Translations under genes and position numbers: made by a program | Part shown: in pieces, positions 17,280 to 26,522 of the stretch | Numbering within the stretch: the stretch's first letter is position 1 | Layout: every line of letters starts with the position of its first letter | The notes under the pieces: model-generated | Database searches by the model: none | What the model was told of the DNA's origin: nothing | Seen by the model: only the letters and a program-made list of their open reading frames with translations | Assembly: GCA_013388645.1 (NCBI GenBank) | Contig: JACAEV010000078.1 | Span: 1-34,795 of the forward strand | Source: Syntrophaceae bacterium | GTDB lineage: Bacteria > Desulfobacterota > BSN033 > UBA1163 | Reading direction: 5' to 3' | Length of the DNA stretch: 34,795 nt

Positions 17280-17708
17280 ATGAAACGAATCATTGGTAAA
17301 TGGGTGATCATCGTCGCAGCAGGGCTTTTCTTTTTAAGCCATGCTGAGGTTTGGGGAGAGGATTGGAAGTTTATTCGTAAGCAAAAAAATGGAGATAGTT
17401 CTTATTACGATGCAGACAACATCACGCGTCCATCCAAGGGGATGGTAAGGGGAGTGGTAAAAATAGTTTATTCAGAAAAGAGTATAAATCGGGAGGTTGA
17501 GAAGCTTGGTTCGTCTTTTAAAGATTTAAGCCATCGGACTGTTATATGGGAAATGAATTGTAGTGAGAAAAAGGTTGCCTTCCATCAAACAGATTATTAC
17601 TCGAAAAAAGGAACCATTATAAAATCTATCAAGATTGATAAGGTCACGTGGATGACCATTGCCCCGGACACAATGGGCGAGGATCTATTCAAAATATTAT
17701 GTAAATAA
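17280..17708 (+). CDS. Secreted surface-adhesin E-like protein
   Basis: 142 residues with a signal peptide (basic MKRIIGKW, hydrophobic [12 protein letters not shown], likely cleavage after the AEVWG region). The mature part has the pattern of the surface-adhesin protein E-like family: [49 protein letters not shown], with two cysteines that could form a disulfide. Function is unknown; probably periplasmic. A strong AAGGAGGT SD is upstream. Adjacent to tRNA-Pro on the other strand. Confidence 0.7.
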   Translation: MKRIIGKWVIIVAAGLFFLSHAEVWGEDWKFIRKQKNGDSSYYDADNITRPSKGMVRGVVKIVYSEKSINREVEKLGSSFKDLSHRTVIWEMNCSEKKVAFHQTDYYSKKGTIIKSIKIDKVTWMTIAPDTMGEDLFKILCK

Positions 17709-17743
17709 TCGATGGAAGGATTTGTAGCAGTGCACAACAGTGT

Positions 17744-17820
17744 TGGTCGGGGAGAGGAGATTTGAACTCCCGACCTCTTGGTCCCGAACCAAGCGCGCTA
17801 CCAGGCTGCGCTACTCCCCG
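17744..17820 (-). tRNA. tRNA-Pro (anticodon CGG)
   Basis: Read on the minus strand: acceptor arm CGGGGAG/CTCCCCG, D-arm GCGC/GCGC, anticodon stem CTTGG/CCAAG with loop TTCGGGA (anticodon CGG, decoding CCG), T-arm GGGAG-TTCAAAT-CTCCT, discriminator A and an encoded CCA end (17744-17746). All stems pair (one G-T in the T-stem) and the length is 77 nt with CCA. A solitary tRNA gene between the adhesin-E-like gene and an intergenic remnant. Confidence 0.97.
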
Positions 17821-17956
17821 AAAAGGTAATAATCCCTAATCCAAAATGCAGAGGAAATGAAAACGATCAACATCCAAAGGATACTCGATTCCACCTGAAT
17901 TGTCCACCCTCCCTAATTGTTCGTTCCAGATGGGATAGGATAATCAATCAAAATAA

Positions 17957-18091
17957 TCCAATCTGCAACCGAACGAGTACATCGTAGAAGATGGGGAGAT
18001 CATTGCTTTCGGCAAAGGGTTCCCTCTTTATGATTATTGTTGGGATATGGTGAAGACAAGGATTGACCGAATTACCGATACCTGGCACTAA
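17957..18091 (+). pseudogene. Short ORF remnant without start codon
   Basis: An open stretch of 44 codons lacking ATG/GTG/TTG near its beginning and ending in TAA. It reads NEYIVEDGEIIAFGKG then FPLYDYCWDMVKTRIDRI, which looks like genuine protein sequence rather than random translation, perhaps the C-terminal end of a lost gene. No family recognised. The rest of 17821-18148 shows nothing I can support. Confidence 0.3.
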
Positions 18092-18148
18092 TTATTCATA
18101 TTAAGGATTGGCGTGAAAGCCATCCTATGATACTTAATCCATTAAAAC

Positions 18149-18922
18149 TTAATCGTTTTCCCCTCTTTCCACATACGCATACGCACTATGGTTATGGATT
18201 GATTCAAAGTTTTCGGATTCCACGGTAAACCAGGTGATGTTTTTATCTCTTTTTAAACGTTTCGCTATCTCCCTCACCACATCTTCAACAAACATCGGGT
18301 TTTCATAGGCCTTCTCTGTCACATATTTCTCATCCGGTCTTTTCAAAATCGAATAGAGATCACAAGAAGCACATTCTTCTATCAACTGGATGATGTCTTC
18401 AATCCAAATAAACTTCTTAAATCGTAGGTTGACCGTGACAAGTGACCTTTGGTTATGTGCTCCAAACTGACTGATCTCTTTTGAACAGGGACACACGGTT
18501 GTGATGGGAACAACGATCCCTACATAGAAATCCTCTTTTTCATTGCTCGAACCGCTGAATCGACAAATATACTCCATCAAGCTTTTGGCCTTGGTGACAG
18601 GTGCCTCTTTTTCGATAAAATAAGGGAACTCCACTTCTAAGTGAGCTGTCTTGGCTTTCAGTTTCTTTTTGACTTCTGATAAAATTTTCGAAATATTTTT
18701 GATCGCAATATCCCCCTTATATTTATTGAGGATCTCCACAAAACGACTCATATGGGTTCCCTTGAAACGATGGGGAAGATCCACGAACATATTGACATTT
18801 CCCACTGTATGCTGAAAGCCTTTGGCCTTATCCAGAACAGTGATGGGGTAACGAATATTTTTTACACCGACTTTATTGATCTCGATCTTTCGATGGTCCC
18901 TTTGATTCTGGATATCATTCAT
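18149..18922 (-). CDS. folE2: GTP cyclohydrolase I type 2 (FolE2)
   Basis: About 257 residues of the FolE2 (GCYH-IB) family. Converts GTP to 7,8-dihydroneopterin triphosphate, the entry to preQ0/queuosine and folate. The signature TTVCPCSKEIS followed by GAHNQRS holds the metal-binding Cys/His; an ENPMFVEDVVRE block follows. Located directly behind queD. The ATG at 18922 has GGGAG 6 nt upstream; ATG 18928 overlaps the queD stop but leaves no spacing. FolE2 enzymes can use metals other than zinc. Confidence 0.95.
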   Translation of the reverse strand: MNDIQNQRDHRKIEINKVGVKNIRYPITVLDKAKGFQHTVGNVNMFVDLPHRFKGTHMSRFVEILNKYKGDIAIKNISKILSEVKKKLKAKTAHLEVEFPYFIEKEAPVTKAKSLMEYICRFSGSSNEKEDFYVGIVVPITTVCPCSKEISQFGAHNQRSLVTVNLRFKKFIWIEDIIQLIEECASCDLYSILKRPDEKYVTEKAYENPMFVEDVVREIAKRLKRDKNITWFTVESENFESIHNHSAYAYVERGEND

Positions 18923-18924
18923 GG

Positions 18925-19299
18925 TCATCTCCCGAAATAGGTGGCACAGGCAGTCTCTGACTCCCAGGCAGTCACTTTATAAAGGGTCACCGCATATCCG
19001 CTTAACTCCCTTTTTACTTTATCAAAGATATATTTTGAAATATTTTCTGAAGAAGGTTCTTTTTTAGAAAAATAAGGAAGGTCATTGAGGAAGGTATGGT
19101 CCAAAGACTTCATGACTTTTTCTACCTTCTCCTTTAAGATTCCAAAGTCAATGGCCACCCCTTCCTTTCCTAATCGGTTCGATCTGACGGAAACCTCCAC
19201 CTTCCAGTTGTGACCATGAAGCTCTTCGCATTTCCCATGGAGATACCGTAATCGATGGGCCCCAGAAAAATGAGAGAGGATGGTAATTTGATACATCAT
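18925..19299 (-). CDS. queD: 6-carboxytetrahydropterin synthase QueD
   Basis: 124 residues of the PTPS/QueD family. Zinc ligands are His15 (FSGAHRL), His28 and His30 (LHGHNW), with the expected catalytic Cys24 in KCEELHGH and the DHTFLND and EPSSENISKYIF blocks. Makes 6-carboxy-tetrahydropterin from dihydroneopterin triphosphate, the FolE2 product, so the pair performs steps one and two of preQ0 synthesis; queE and queC are not in the window. SD AAAGGAAC lies just before ATGATG. Confidence 0.95.
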   Translation of the reverse strand: MMYQITILSHFSGAHRLRYLHGKCEELHGHNWKVEVSVRSNRLGKEGVAIDFGILKEKVEKVMKSLDHTFLNDLPYFSKKEPSSENISKYIFDKVKRELSGYAVTLYKVTAWESETACATYFGR

Positions 19300-19301
19300 C
19301 A

Positions 19302-19330
19302 GTTCCTTTCAAATTTTTTAGGATAGGAAC
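19302..19330 (-). promoter_or_regulatory. Possible SD-masking hairpin in the queD leader
   Basis: On the minus strand GTTCCT (19330-19325) can pair with AGGAAC (19307-19302), the SD of queD, across a 17-nt AT-rich loop. It could limit translation. I looked for a preQ1 riboswitch consensus here and did not find it. Confidence 0.25.
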
Positions 19331-19360
19331 ATGATCCTGTCAGTAAAAATCAGACGTAAA

Positions 19361-19396
19361 TCATGAAAATGGTCATGAGTTTTCGGATGGTCATGA
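19361..19396. promoter_or_regulatory. Triple TCATGA motif between queD and xseA
   Basis: The palindrome TCATGA occurs at 19361, 19373 and 19391, the last two inside a repeated GGTCATGA (19371 and 19389). It sits in the 361-nt gap between divergently transcribed queD and xseA and could be an operator. Apart from this and the xseA promoter I see nothing else in the gap. Confidence 0.25.
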
Positions 19397-19591
19397 TCCT
19401 TTTGAGATGAACCCTATCAGCAGAACAAAATGGGACGTCCTTGAAAAAGTTTCCCAAACCCATTCCGCCTATAGGACGATACAAAACTTATAACTCTAAT
19501 GACTCTTCTTAGTCAACCCTTGCCTCTCGCATTAAGATCCAAGGATGGATGATGACAAAGGGACATGCTTTAAAATTTCGCAACCTTGGGT

Positions 19592-19620
19592 TTTACACAT
19601 TTATACCTTTCTGTTATATT
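19592..19620 (+). promoter_or_regulatory. sigma-70 promoter for xseA operon
   Basis: TTTACA (19592-19597), exactly 17 nt, TATATT (19615-19620), ending 40 nt before the xseA ATG. A good match in both boxes and spacing; probably drives xseA-xseB-ispA-dxs and onward. Confidence 0.6.
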
Positions 19621-19660
19621 GTAATAAAAATTCCCTGATGCTTTTAAAAAGTAAGAACGA

Positions 19661-21055
19661 ATGAATAAAAGGTTGAGGAGTGTGAAATCCATACTTCGAA
19701 ATTCGAACTCAGACATGGAGCTCCCCTTCCGATACATCCTGACTGTCACAGAACTAACCCAGGAAATCAAAGATATCCTTGAAGAGAAGTTTCCTGATAT
19801 CTGGGTTGAAGGAGAGATTTCAAATCTTCGAATTCCACCCTCTGGCCATCTTTACTTCACTTTGAAAGATCAGTTCAGTCAAATCCGGGCAGTCCTGTTT
19901 AAAATGCAAGCCCGATGTCTTCGTTTCATTCCCGAAGATGGCCTTCAAGTCATATGCAGAGGCAGGGTTAGTCTCTATGAAAGAAGAGGTGATTATCAGC
20001 TCATTATAGAGTCGATCGAGCCAAAAGGGATGGGAGCTCTTCAATTGGCATTTCTCCAACTCAAAGAGAGACTCGAAAAGGAGGGACTTTTTGATCCCGC
20101 TCACAAGAGACCTCTCCCGATGATCCCCCAACAAATTGGGATCATCACTTCCCCTGCGGGTGCGGTGATTCAGGATATGCTCCATATCCTTGAACGACGA
20201 TTTCAAAATCTCCATCTCCTTCTTTACCCGGTTCGAGTCCAGGGGGAAGGGGCACCTTCCGAAATTGTTGAAGCGATCAAATATTTTAATCAATCAACGG
20301 CAGTCGATGTCTTGATTATCGCCAGAGGGGGAGGGTCGTTAGAGGACCTGTGGGCGTTTAACGAAGAAGAGGTGGCAAGGGCGATCTATCATTCTAAAAT
20401 CCCTACCATCTCAGCGATCGGTCATGAAACCGATTACACCATCGCAGACTTTGTCGCAGATTTAAGGGCTCCTACTCCCTCTGCTGCCGCAGAATTGGTG
20501 GTCCGTGATAAAAAGGAAGTGGAGGGTGCCGTTCGTTATTTGAAAGGTCGTTTAGAAACTCAAATCATTCAGCGATTACAAGGATATCGAACCGATTTAT
20601 CTTATTTCAAGAAAATATTCAAAGAGCCTAAAAAGAGAATGGAGGAATATTTTTTTCGAGTGGATGATCTTACCAACCGACTTCGTGTATTAGCCTCTTG
20701 GATTTTTAGACGAGCAGTTGAAAAATATATCCATCTAAACGAAAGTTTACTCCTTCGAAATCCCATGGAAAGGATGAAAATCTTCAGAAGAATCCTTCGA
20801 GAGGCAAATAAACATTTAGAGAAAAACCTAAGATATTTCATAGAGATCCAAAAACAACGCGCAGGAAAATTCTCAGGTCAATTAAATTCGCTCAGTCCAT
20901 TTTCCATTCTCGAGAGGGGGTATAGCATTACTCGCCAAATACCCTCATACCAAATTCTAAGAGATGCGGCTTTAGTGAAGGAGGGTGATAAAGTAGAGGT
21001 TAGACTTTACAAAGGAACGTTAATTTGTGGGGTTGAAAAAACGGAAATCTCTTGA
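19661..21055 (+). CDS. xseA: Exodeoxyribonuclease VII large subunit
   Basis: 464 residues. N-terminal OB-fold (LTVTELTQEIKDILEE, IWVEGEISNL), then the catalytic region ITSPAGAVIQDMLHILERRF, IIARGGGSLEDLWAFNEE and AIGHETDYTIADFVADLRAPTP, then a long helical C-terminal region. Forms, with several XseB copies, a nuclease degrading single-stranded DNA from both ends. The ATG at 19661 lacks a clear SD; ATG 19715 would still keep the OB-fold and is an alternative. Confidence 0.96.
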   Translation: MNKRLRSVKSILRNSNSDMELPFRYILTVTELTQEIKDILEEKFPDIWVEGEISNLRIPPSGHLYFTLKDQFSQIRAVLFKMQARCLRFIPEDGLQVICRGRVSLYERRGDYQLIIESIEPKGMGALQLAFLQLKERLEKEGLFDPAHKRPLPMIPQQIGIITSPAGAVIQDMLHILERRFQNLHLLLYPVRVQGEGAPSEIVEAIKYFNQSTAVDVLIIARGGGSLEDLWAFNEEEVARAIYHSKIPTISAIGHETDYTIADFVADLRAPTPSAAAELVVRDKKEVEGAVRYLKGRLETQIIQRLQGYRTDLSYFKKIFKEPKKRMEEYFFRVDDLTNRLRVLASWIFRRAVEKYIHLNESLLLRNPMERMKIFRRILREANKHLEKNLRYFIEIQKQRAGKFSGQLNSLSPFSILERGYSITRQIPSYQILRDAALVKEGDKVEVRLYKGTLICGVEKTEIS

Positions 21056-21114
21056 CGATTAAGGATATAAGGATATAGAATTTAAGATTAAATCCCAGTG
21101 AAACTGGAGCCGAA

Positions 21115-21414
21115 ATGCCAAAAGAAAAGTTTGAAGATGCACTCAATAAATTGGAAAAGATTGTCTCTAAGTTAGAAGAGGGGGATATCCCATTGGACGA
21201 ATCCTTAAAACTCTTCGAAGAGGGGATAAGACTTTCAAGATTTTGTAATCAGAAATTAGATGAGGCAGAAAAAAAATTGGAAATTCTTTTGAAAGATGAA
21301 GATGGGGTCCTTAAGCCAAGATCCTTTGATCCTTCAACCCCATCAGGGCAATCCATTAAAATGCGCTCAGGTCGTACCGATGGGGAAGAATCTATAGAGG
21401 AAGAGGAAGAATAA
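21115..21414 (+). CDS. xseB: Exodeoxyribonuclease VII small subunit
   Basis: 99 residues. The first about 65 form the usual two-helix XseB domain (FEDALNKLEKIVSKLEEGDIPLDE, then SLKLFEEGIRLSRFCNQKLDEAEKKLE). An acidic tail of about 35 residues is longer than in most homologues and ends in a Glu run. Lies between xseA and ispA, the standard order. Confidence 0.94.
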   Translation: MPKEKFEDALNKLEKIVSKLEEGDIPLDESLKLFEEGIRLSRFCNQKLDEAEKKLEILLKDEDGVLKPRSFDPSTPSGQSIKMRSGRTDGEESIEEEEE

Positions 21415-21420
21415 GCTTGA

Positions 21421-22335
21421 ATGGACATTAAACGTTACCTTGAAGAGAAAAAAGAAATTGTGGAGGATGCCTTAGAGAAATATTTACCCAACCGACCTGA
21501 AATCAAGGGAGAAGGGGTCATTCCAACCTCTCTTTACAAAGCCATTCGATACAGCCTGTTTGCTGGTGGGAAACGAATCCGTCCTGTTTTATCGATGGCG
21601 GCCTTTGAGGCAGTGGGAGGAAAGGGAAATGGCATTCTTCCTTTTGCCTGTGCTTTAGAAATGATTCACACTTATTCATTGATACATGACGATCTCCCTG
21701 CCATGGATAATGATGACTTTCGAAGGGGAAAACCGACCTGTCACAAAGTATTTGGAGAAGCAGTCGGAATTCTTGCTGGAGATGCGCTTCTGACGGAAGC
21801 CTTTCACCTGATGACCAACCAGGCTATTCCGGAAGTTTCAGGACACCGCGCGGAATTGATTCTCAGTGTGATCCATGAGGTGGCCCAAGCTGTCGGAATG
21901 TCGGGAATGGTAGGAGGGCAGGCATGTGACATCGAATCAGAGGGGAAGGAGGTCGATTTTCCCACCCTCCAGTATATTCATACCCATAAAACGGGGGCAT
22001 TGATCCTGGTCTCTGTTCGACTGGGAGCAAGGCTCGGAAGTGGAAGCGAAGAATCGCTGAAAGCGTTGACACGTTATGGGGAGGGGATCGGACTGGCCTT
22101 CCAAATTGCAGATGACATTTTAAATATTGAAGGAAATACCATTCAACTCGGGAAAAAAACAGGAAGCGATCTTTTTAAGAAGAAAGTCACCTATCCCTCC
22201 CTCCTTGGAATGGAGGAGTCAAAGAAAAGAGCGAAGGAATTAGTAGAAATTTCAGTAGATGCCCTCCGCCTCATGGGGTCGGAGGCCGACCCCCTTCGGG
22301 AAATCGCTCGGTTTATCCTTTCAAGAGAAAGTTGA
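21421..22335 (+). CDS. ispA: Polyprenyl (farnesyl/geranylgeranyl) diphosphate synthase
   Basis: 304 residues, all-helical trans-prenyltransferase. First aspartate-rich motif DDLPAMDNDD (90-99) followed by RRGKPT; second motif ADDILN (Asp231, Asp232). The two-residue insertion in the first motif is typical of bacterial FPP/GGPP synthases. Elongates IPP/DMAPP; product length cannot be fixed from sequence. It lies 6 nt after xseB and 14 nt before dxs, so isoprenoid supply and elongation are co-expressed. Confidence 0.94.
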   Translation: MDIKRYLEEKKEIVEDALEKYLPNRPEIKGEGVIPTSLYKAIRYSLFAGGKRIRPVLSMAAFEAVGGKGNGILPFACALEMIHTYSLIHDDLPAMDNDDFRRGKPTCHKVFGEAVGILAGDALLTEAFHLMTNQAIPEVSGHRAELILSVIHEVAQAVGMSGMVGGQACDIESEGKEVDFPTLQYIHTHKTGALILVSVRLGARLGSGSEESLKALTRYGEGIGLAFQIADDILNIEGNTIQLGKKTGSDLFKKKVTYPSLLGMEESKKRAKELVEISVDALRLMGSEADPLREIARFILSRES

Positions 22336-22349
22336 TGAAGGGTTGAACA

Positions 22350-24296
22350 ATGACAAAGGTATTGGATCAGATCGAAGCTTCCCACGACGTGAAGAAATTG
22401 GATCTCGAAGAGTTGGAAATTCTCTGCCGTGAAATCAGAGAGAAGATCCTTTCCACCGTTTCAAAAAATGGGGGTCATCTCGCTTCGAATCTGGGGGTGG
22501 TGGAGTTAACGGTCGCCCTTCATTATATTTTTGACTTTCCCAGGGACAAATTGGTATGGGATGTGGGCCATCAGAGCTACACCCACAAAATTTTGACAGG
22601 GAGAAAAGATCGATTCCACACCCTGAGGCAATATGAAGGGATCAGCGGATTTCCAAAAAGAGATGAGAGCCCGTATGATACTTTTGATTCCGGCCATAGC
22701 GGTACTTCCATCTCCTCTGCCCTCGGCATGGCAGAAGCCAGAAGACTGAAGGGAGAAGGCGGCAGGGTGATCGCTGTGATCGGGGATGGGTCGATGACCG
22801 CAGGCCTTGCCTTCGAAGGTCTCAATCAAGCAGGTCATCTTGATCAAGATCTCATTGTGATCCTGAACGACAATGAGATGTCGATCTCGCGCAATGTGGG
22901 GGCGCTCTCTTCTTATCTCAACCGATTAATGACCGGAGAGTTCGTAAACCGTTTCCGTCATGATATAGAGAACTTTTTAAAAACGCTTCCTGGGATCGGA
23001 AAATCGGTCCTTCGTTTTGCCAAACAGGCGGAGGAATCTCTCAAGGGGTTCTTTATGCCCGGTCTCCTGTTTGAAGAATTGGGCATGAAATATATAGGGC
23101 CGATCGATGGCCACCGGTTGGATTACCTGATTGAGACCTTTCAAAATATTAAGAGATTAAGAGGTCCAATTCTGATCCATGTCGTTACTAAAAAGGGAAA
23201 GGGATATTTGCCTGCAGAGAAGAATCCTGACCGGTTTCATGGCGTCTCACCTTTTTTCGTTGAGACAGGAGAACTCAGAGATAATCAAAAAGGCCCTCCC
23301 ACTTATACAGAGATCTTTGGGGAAACGCTCTGCCAATTGGCAAAAGAGAATGAACGGTTGATCGCGATAACGGCGGCCATGCAGAGTGGAACAGGCTTAG
23401 AAGAATTTGCAAGGCAGTTTCCTAATCGGTTTTATGACATCGGTATCGCTGAACAACATGCCGTCACCTTCGCCGCAGGTCTTGCCCTTGAAGGAATGAA
23501 GCCAGTGGTCGCCATTTATTCTACCTTTTTGCAAAGAGCTTATGACCAAGTCCTTCAGGATGTTTGTTTGCAAAATCTTCCGGTGGTGTTTGCATTAGAT
23601 CGAGGGGGAATTGTAGGTGAGGATGGTCCCACCCATCATGGATTGTTTGATTTTTCTTATCTACGTCATATTCCAAATCTGATCGTCATGGTACCCAAAG
23701 ATGAAAATGAATTTCGACATATGATCAAAACAGCTGTGGAGTGCCCCATGCCAGTTGCCTTCCGATATCCAAGGGGAAGGGGGATAGGTGCGAGAAGAGA
23801 AAGTCTTCTCGATTCGATCGAGATTGGGAAAGGAGAAGTGTTGAGAGAGGGTAATGATCTTCTCCTCATCGCCATCGGGTCCACTGTCTATCCCTCCCTA
23901 CGCGCGGCAGAAAGACTAGGGGAGTTGGGCATCCAAGCCACTGTGATCAATAGCCGGTTTCTAAAGCCTTTGGATGGAGACCTCCTGTGCGAATGGGCCA
24001 AAAAGATAGGAAAAGTTTTGACCGTTGAGGAAAATGTTCTTCAGGGAGGGTTTGGAAGTGCAGTGCTCGAGCTCTTCCAAGAGAAAGGGTTCTCCTCTCT
24101 TCGTTTGAAACGATTGGGGATCCCTGATATTTTTATTGAACATGGGTCACAAGGTCTCTTAAGAAAAAAGTATGGAATCGATGAAGAGGGAATTTTTAGA
24201 GGAGCTGTGGAGATGGTTGAAGAAGGGTGTGAGGAGTTACCTCATCCAAACCCATCGAAATCCTCACTAAACCGAGCCATCCCTCCTTCGAAATAG
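22350..24296 (+). CDS. dxs: 1-deoxy-D-xylulose-5-phosphate synthase
   Basis: 648 residues, a ThDP enzyme joining pyruvate and glyceraldehyde-3-P, the first step of the MEP isoprenoid pathway. [18 protein letters not shown], the ThDP/Mg motif from GDGSMTAG to [30 protein letters not shown], and [15 protein letters not shown] are all visible. It is 20-30 residues longer than usual because of a Ser/Pro-rich C-terminal tail of no recognised function. Confidence 0.97.
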   Translation: MTKVLDQIEASHDVKKLDLEELEILCREIREKILSTVSKNGGHLASNLGVVELTVALHYIFDFPRDKLVWDVGHQSYTHKILTGRKDRFHTLRQYEGISGFPKRDESPYDTFDSGHSGTSISSALGMAEARRLKGEGGRVIAVIGDGSMTAGLAFEGLNQAGHLDQDLIVILNDNEMSISRNVGALSSYLNRLMTGEFVNRFRHDIENFLKTLPGIGKSVLRFAKQAEESLKGFFMPGLLFEELGMKYIGPIDGHRLDYLIETFQNIKRLRGPILIHVVTKKGKGYLPAEKNPDRFHGVSPFFVETGELRDNQKGPPTYTEIFGETLCQLAKENERLIAITAAMQSGTGLEEFARQFPNRFYDIGIAEQHAVTFAAGLALEGMKPVVAIYSTFLQRAYDQVLQDVCLQNLPVVFALDRGGIVGEDGPTHHGLFDFSYLRHIPNLIVMVPKDENEFRHMIKTAVECPMPVAFRYPRGRGIGARRESLLDSIEIGKGEVLREGNDLLLIAIGSTVYPSLRAAERLGELGIQATVINSRFLKPLDGDLLCEWAKKIGKVLTVEENVLQGGFGSAVLELFQEKGFSSLRLKRLGIPDIFIEHGSQGLLRKKYGIDEEGIFRGAVEMVEEGCEELPHPNPSKSSLNRAIPPSK

Positions 24297-24317
24297 CGAT
24301 GAAGGCAATTGGTATCG

Positions 24318-25112
24318 ATGAATGCCAAAGGTGAGACTCCATCGATTCAATCTTTTAGGATAGGGCGAAAGGAGCGTTTGGATAAACTTTTGGTCGAGAA
24401 GGGGATGGTGCCAAGCCGTGATAGGGCAAGGGCATTGATCATGGCTGGAAAAGTAATGGTCGGGGAGAAAATGGTTGATAAACCCGGGACCCAGGTCAAT
24501 ATCAACACGAGACTTCAACTTCGTGGAGAAGGATCTCCCTATGCGAGTCGGGGGGGTGAAAAATTAGAAGGGGCTCTTCAGACCTTTGGAATTGATCCCA
24601 AGGGAATGGTCGTCATGGACGTCGGAGCCTCCACAGGGGGGTTCACCGATTGTATTTTGCAAAAAGGGGCTCAGAGGGTTTATGCGGTCGATGTTGGATA
24701 TGGGCAGTTGGCCTGGAAACTTCAACAAAATTCCAGGGTCGTAAACTTGGAGAGAAGAAACATCCGTTACTTGAATAGAGAGGAAATTCAAGGGGAGGCA
24801 GATTTGATCCTTGTCGATACCTCTTTCATATCCATAGAAAAATTTCTCCCCCACCTCTTAAAATTTCTTAAAAGAGGGGGATTCATCCTTGCCCTCATTA
24901 AGCCCCAGTTTGAAGTGGGAAAAGGGGAGGTGGGGAGGGGAGGAGTGGTCAGAAATCCCACCTTACATCAGAAAGTGATTAACCGAATTTCCACGTTTAG
25001 CATTCGATTAGGGCTGAAGGTACTGGGTGTGACAGAGTCTCCTTTGCTTGGTCCAAAAGGAAATAAGGAGTTTTTCATTTACTTGAAAAAAGAGAATGGA
25101 GAGGATGGGTAA
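24318..25112 (+). CDS. tlyA: TlyA-type S4/FtsJ rRNA 2'-O-methyltransferase
   Basis: About 264 residues. An N-terminal S4 RNA-binding domain (RLDKLLVEKGMVPSRDRARALI) and a FtsJ-like SAM domain with DVGASTGGFTDCILQ (motif I), AVDVGYGQL, DTSFISIEKFLP and LIKPQFEVG. TlyA proteins methylate the 2'-OH of 16S and/or 23S rRNA cytidines; some members were called hemolysins. I choose ATG 24318 with GAAGG about 12 nt upstream; TTG 24309 is too close to that site. Usual position after dxs. Confidence 0.93.
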   Translation: MNAKGETPSIQSFRIGRKERLDKLLVEKGMVPSRDRARALIMAGKVMVGEKMVDKPGTQVNINTRLQLRGEGSPYASRGGEKLEGALQTFGIDPKGMVVMDVGASTGGFTDCILQKGAQRVYAVDVGYGQLAWKLQQNSRVVNLERRNIRYLNREEIQGEADLILVDTSFISIEKFLPHLLKFLKRGGFILALIKPQFEVGKGEVGRGGVVRNPTLHQKVINRISTFSIRLGLKVLGVTESPLLGPKGNKEFFIYLKKENGEDG

Positions 25113-25650
25113 ACCGAAAGAACCCAAACCGGCTAAACTTTTTATGAGTGTGATTGCTTCGGAGAATGATATTTTTCAACAGGGGATAGAAGACCTCAGC
25201 GCAATCTTTGGGAAAACCGATGCCATCAGTCAACGATTCCCTTTTGATTTCACAGATTACTACACGCCAGAGATGGGAAAACCACTTTTCAGGCATTTCA
25301 TGACCTTTCAACGACTCATTTTTATTCCTGCCCTCCCTGATATTAAACGGACGACAAATGGGCTGGAAGAAAAATACGCCGCCTCGAGTGGTCATCGACG
25401 CCTCAACATCGACCCGGGATATATTGGTTTGGGGCATGTCATCCTCGCGACGACGAAAGGATATACCCATCGACCCTACCTCCGGGACGGCATTTATGCT
25501 GATTTGACATTGATCTTTCAGAACAAATCTTTTCAGCCTTTGGCGTGGACCTACCCCGATTATCGCAGCGAAGAGGTCATCGCGCTTTTCAATCAATTTC
25601 GAAAAAAATATTTAGATGATTTAAGAAGGAGGGCCAACGATTCATGTTAA
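25096..25650 (+). CDS. DUF4416 family protein
   Basis: 184 residues resembling DUF4416, a family I know mainly from Desulfobacterota and relatives and with no established function. Visible conserved stretches: PAKLFMSVIAS, FPFDFTDYYTPEMG, IDPGYIGLGHVILATTKGYTHRPYL and IYADLTLIF. No signal peptide or membrane segment. It overlaps tlyA by 17 nt and yicC by 7 nt, so is translated with them. ATG 25105 is an alternative start. Confidence 0.85.
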   Translation: MERMGKPKEPKPAKLFMSVIASENDIFQQGIEDLSAIFGKTDAISQRFPFDFTDYYTPEMGKPLFRHFMTFQRLIFIPALPDIKRTTNGLEEKYAASSGHRRLNIDPGYIGLGHVILATTKGYTHRPYLRDGIYADLTLIFQNKSFQPLAWTYPDYRSEEVIALFNQFRKKYLDDLRRRANDSC

Positions 25651-26522
25651 AATCGATGACCGGATATGGAAGGAGTGAGGGGGAGACGTCATTGGGGAAG
25701 GTGTTCATAGAGTCTCGTTCCGTCAATCATCGATATTCTGACATCAACATCAAACTTCCCAAGCGTTTAAGCCTCTTTGAAAATCGAATGAAGGAGGTCA
25801 TCCGTTCTCAAAGTTCAAGAGGAAGAATCGACGTCTCACTCAAATTGGAGAGTGGTGGAGAGGAAAAAGTTTACCTCAGTATCGACTATGATTTAGCTAA
25901 ACAATATTATCGAATATTTCAGGAATTAAAGGACAAACTGAAACTAAAAGATGAGGTCACTCTGACCTTATTGGCTGGAGCCAAAGACTTAATCACCGTC
26001 AAAGAAGAAACCGGAGAGATGGAGCCATATTGGGAGGAAATTTTACCGATTTTAAAACAGTCCTTGAAGAATATGGAAGAGATGAAAAGGCTAGAGGGAG
26101 AGTCGCTGGCCAGGGATCTCCAATCCCGTTTAGATTTGATTGATCAACAATTACAGGCGATCAAACAGCAATTTCCATCCCGGCTTCAAACGTCGCTTCA
26201 ACGATTTCATGAAAGGCTCCGCTCTCTGTTAGAGGGGGTGGATGTTGATCCGCTCCGTTTTCAACAGGAGGTTGTTTTTTTAACAGAGCGGATAGATATT
26301 ACGGAAGAAATCGTTCGAGCCGAAAGTCATTTAACTCAATTTACTGCTCTCTTGGCCAGAGAGGAACCTGTCGGCCGAAAAATGGATTTTTTACTTCAGG
26401 AAATCCATCGAGAGATGAATACAGTGAGTGCCAAGGTCAACGATGCGGAGATCTCTCAGAGAGTCGTCGAAGTGAAGTCCGAGTTGGAGAAAATCCGAGA
26501 ACAGGTTCAAAATATCGAATGA
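25644..26522 (+). CDS. yicC: YicC/YloC family endoribonuclease
   Basis: 292 residues. The characteristic start MLKSMTGYGRSE, VESRSVNHRY-like ESRSVNHRYSDINIKLP, and the C-terminal DUF1732 block with GRKMDFLLQEIHREMNT and NDAEISQRVVEVKSELEKIREQ. Members act as endoribonucleases influencing sRNA/mRNA turnover. AAGGAGG is 11 nt before the ATG; the stop overlaps gmk (ATGA). yicC-gmk-rpoZ order is conserved. Confidence 0.94.
   Translation: MLKSMTGYGRSEGETSLGKVFIESRSVNHRYSDINIKLPKRLSLFENRMKEVIRSQSSRGRIDVSLKLESGGEEKVYLSIDYDLAKQYYRIFQELKDKLKLKDEVTLTLLAGAKDLITVKEETGEMEPYWEEILPILKQSLKNMEEMKRLEGESLARDLQSRLDLIDQQLQAIKQQFPSRLQTSLQRFHERLRSLLEGVDVDPLRFQQEVVFLTERIDITEEIVRAESHLTQFTALLAREEPVGRKMDFLLQEIHREMNTVSAKVNDAEISQRVVEVKSELEKIREQVQNIE

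Noticed and set aside
17778-17987. Plus-strand ORF of 69 codons
   Set aside because: Begins inside the tRNA-Pro gene, has no SD and no protein-like composition; a chance ORF.
20225-20245. tRNA T-loop-like string GGTTCGAGTCC
   Set aside because: In frame within conserved xseA coding sequence, with no matching acceptor or anticodon stems.
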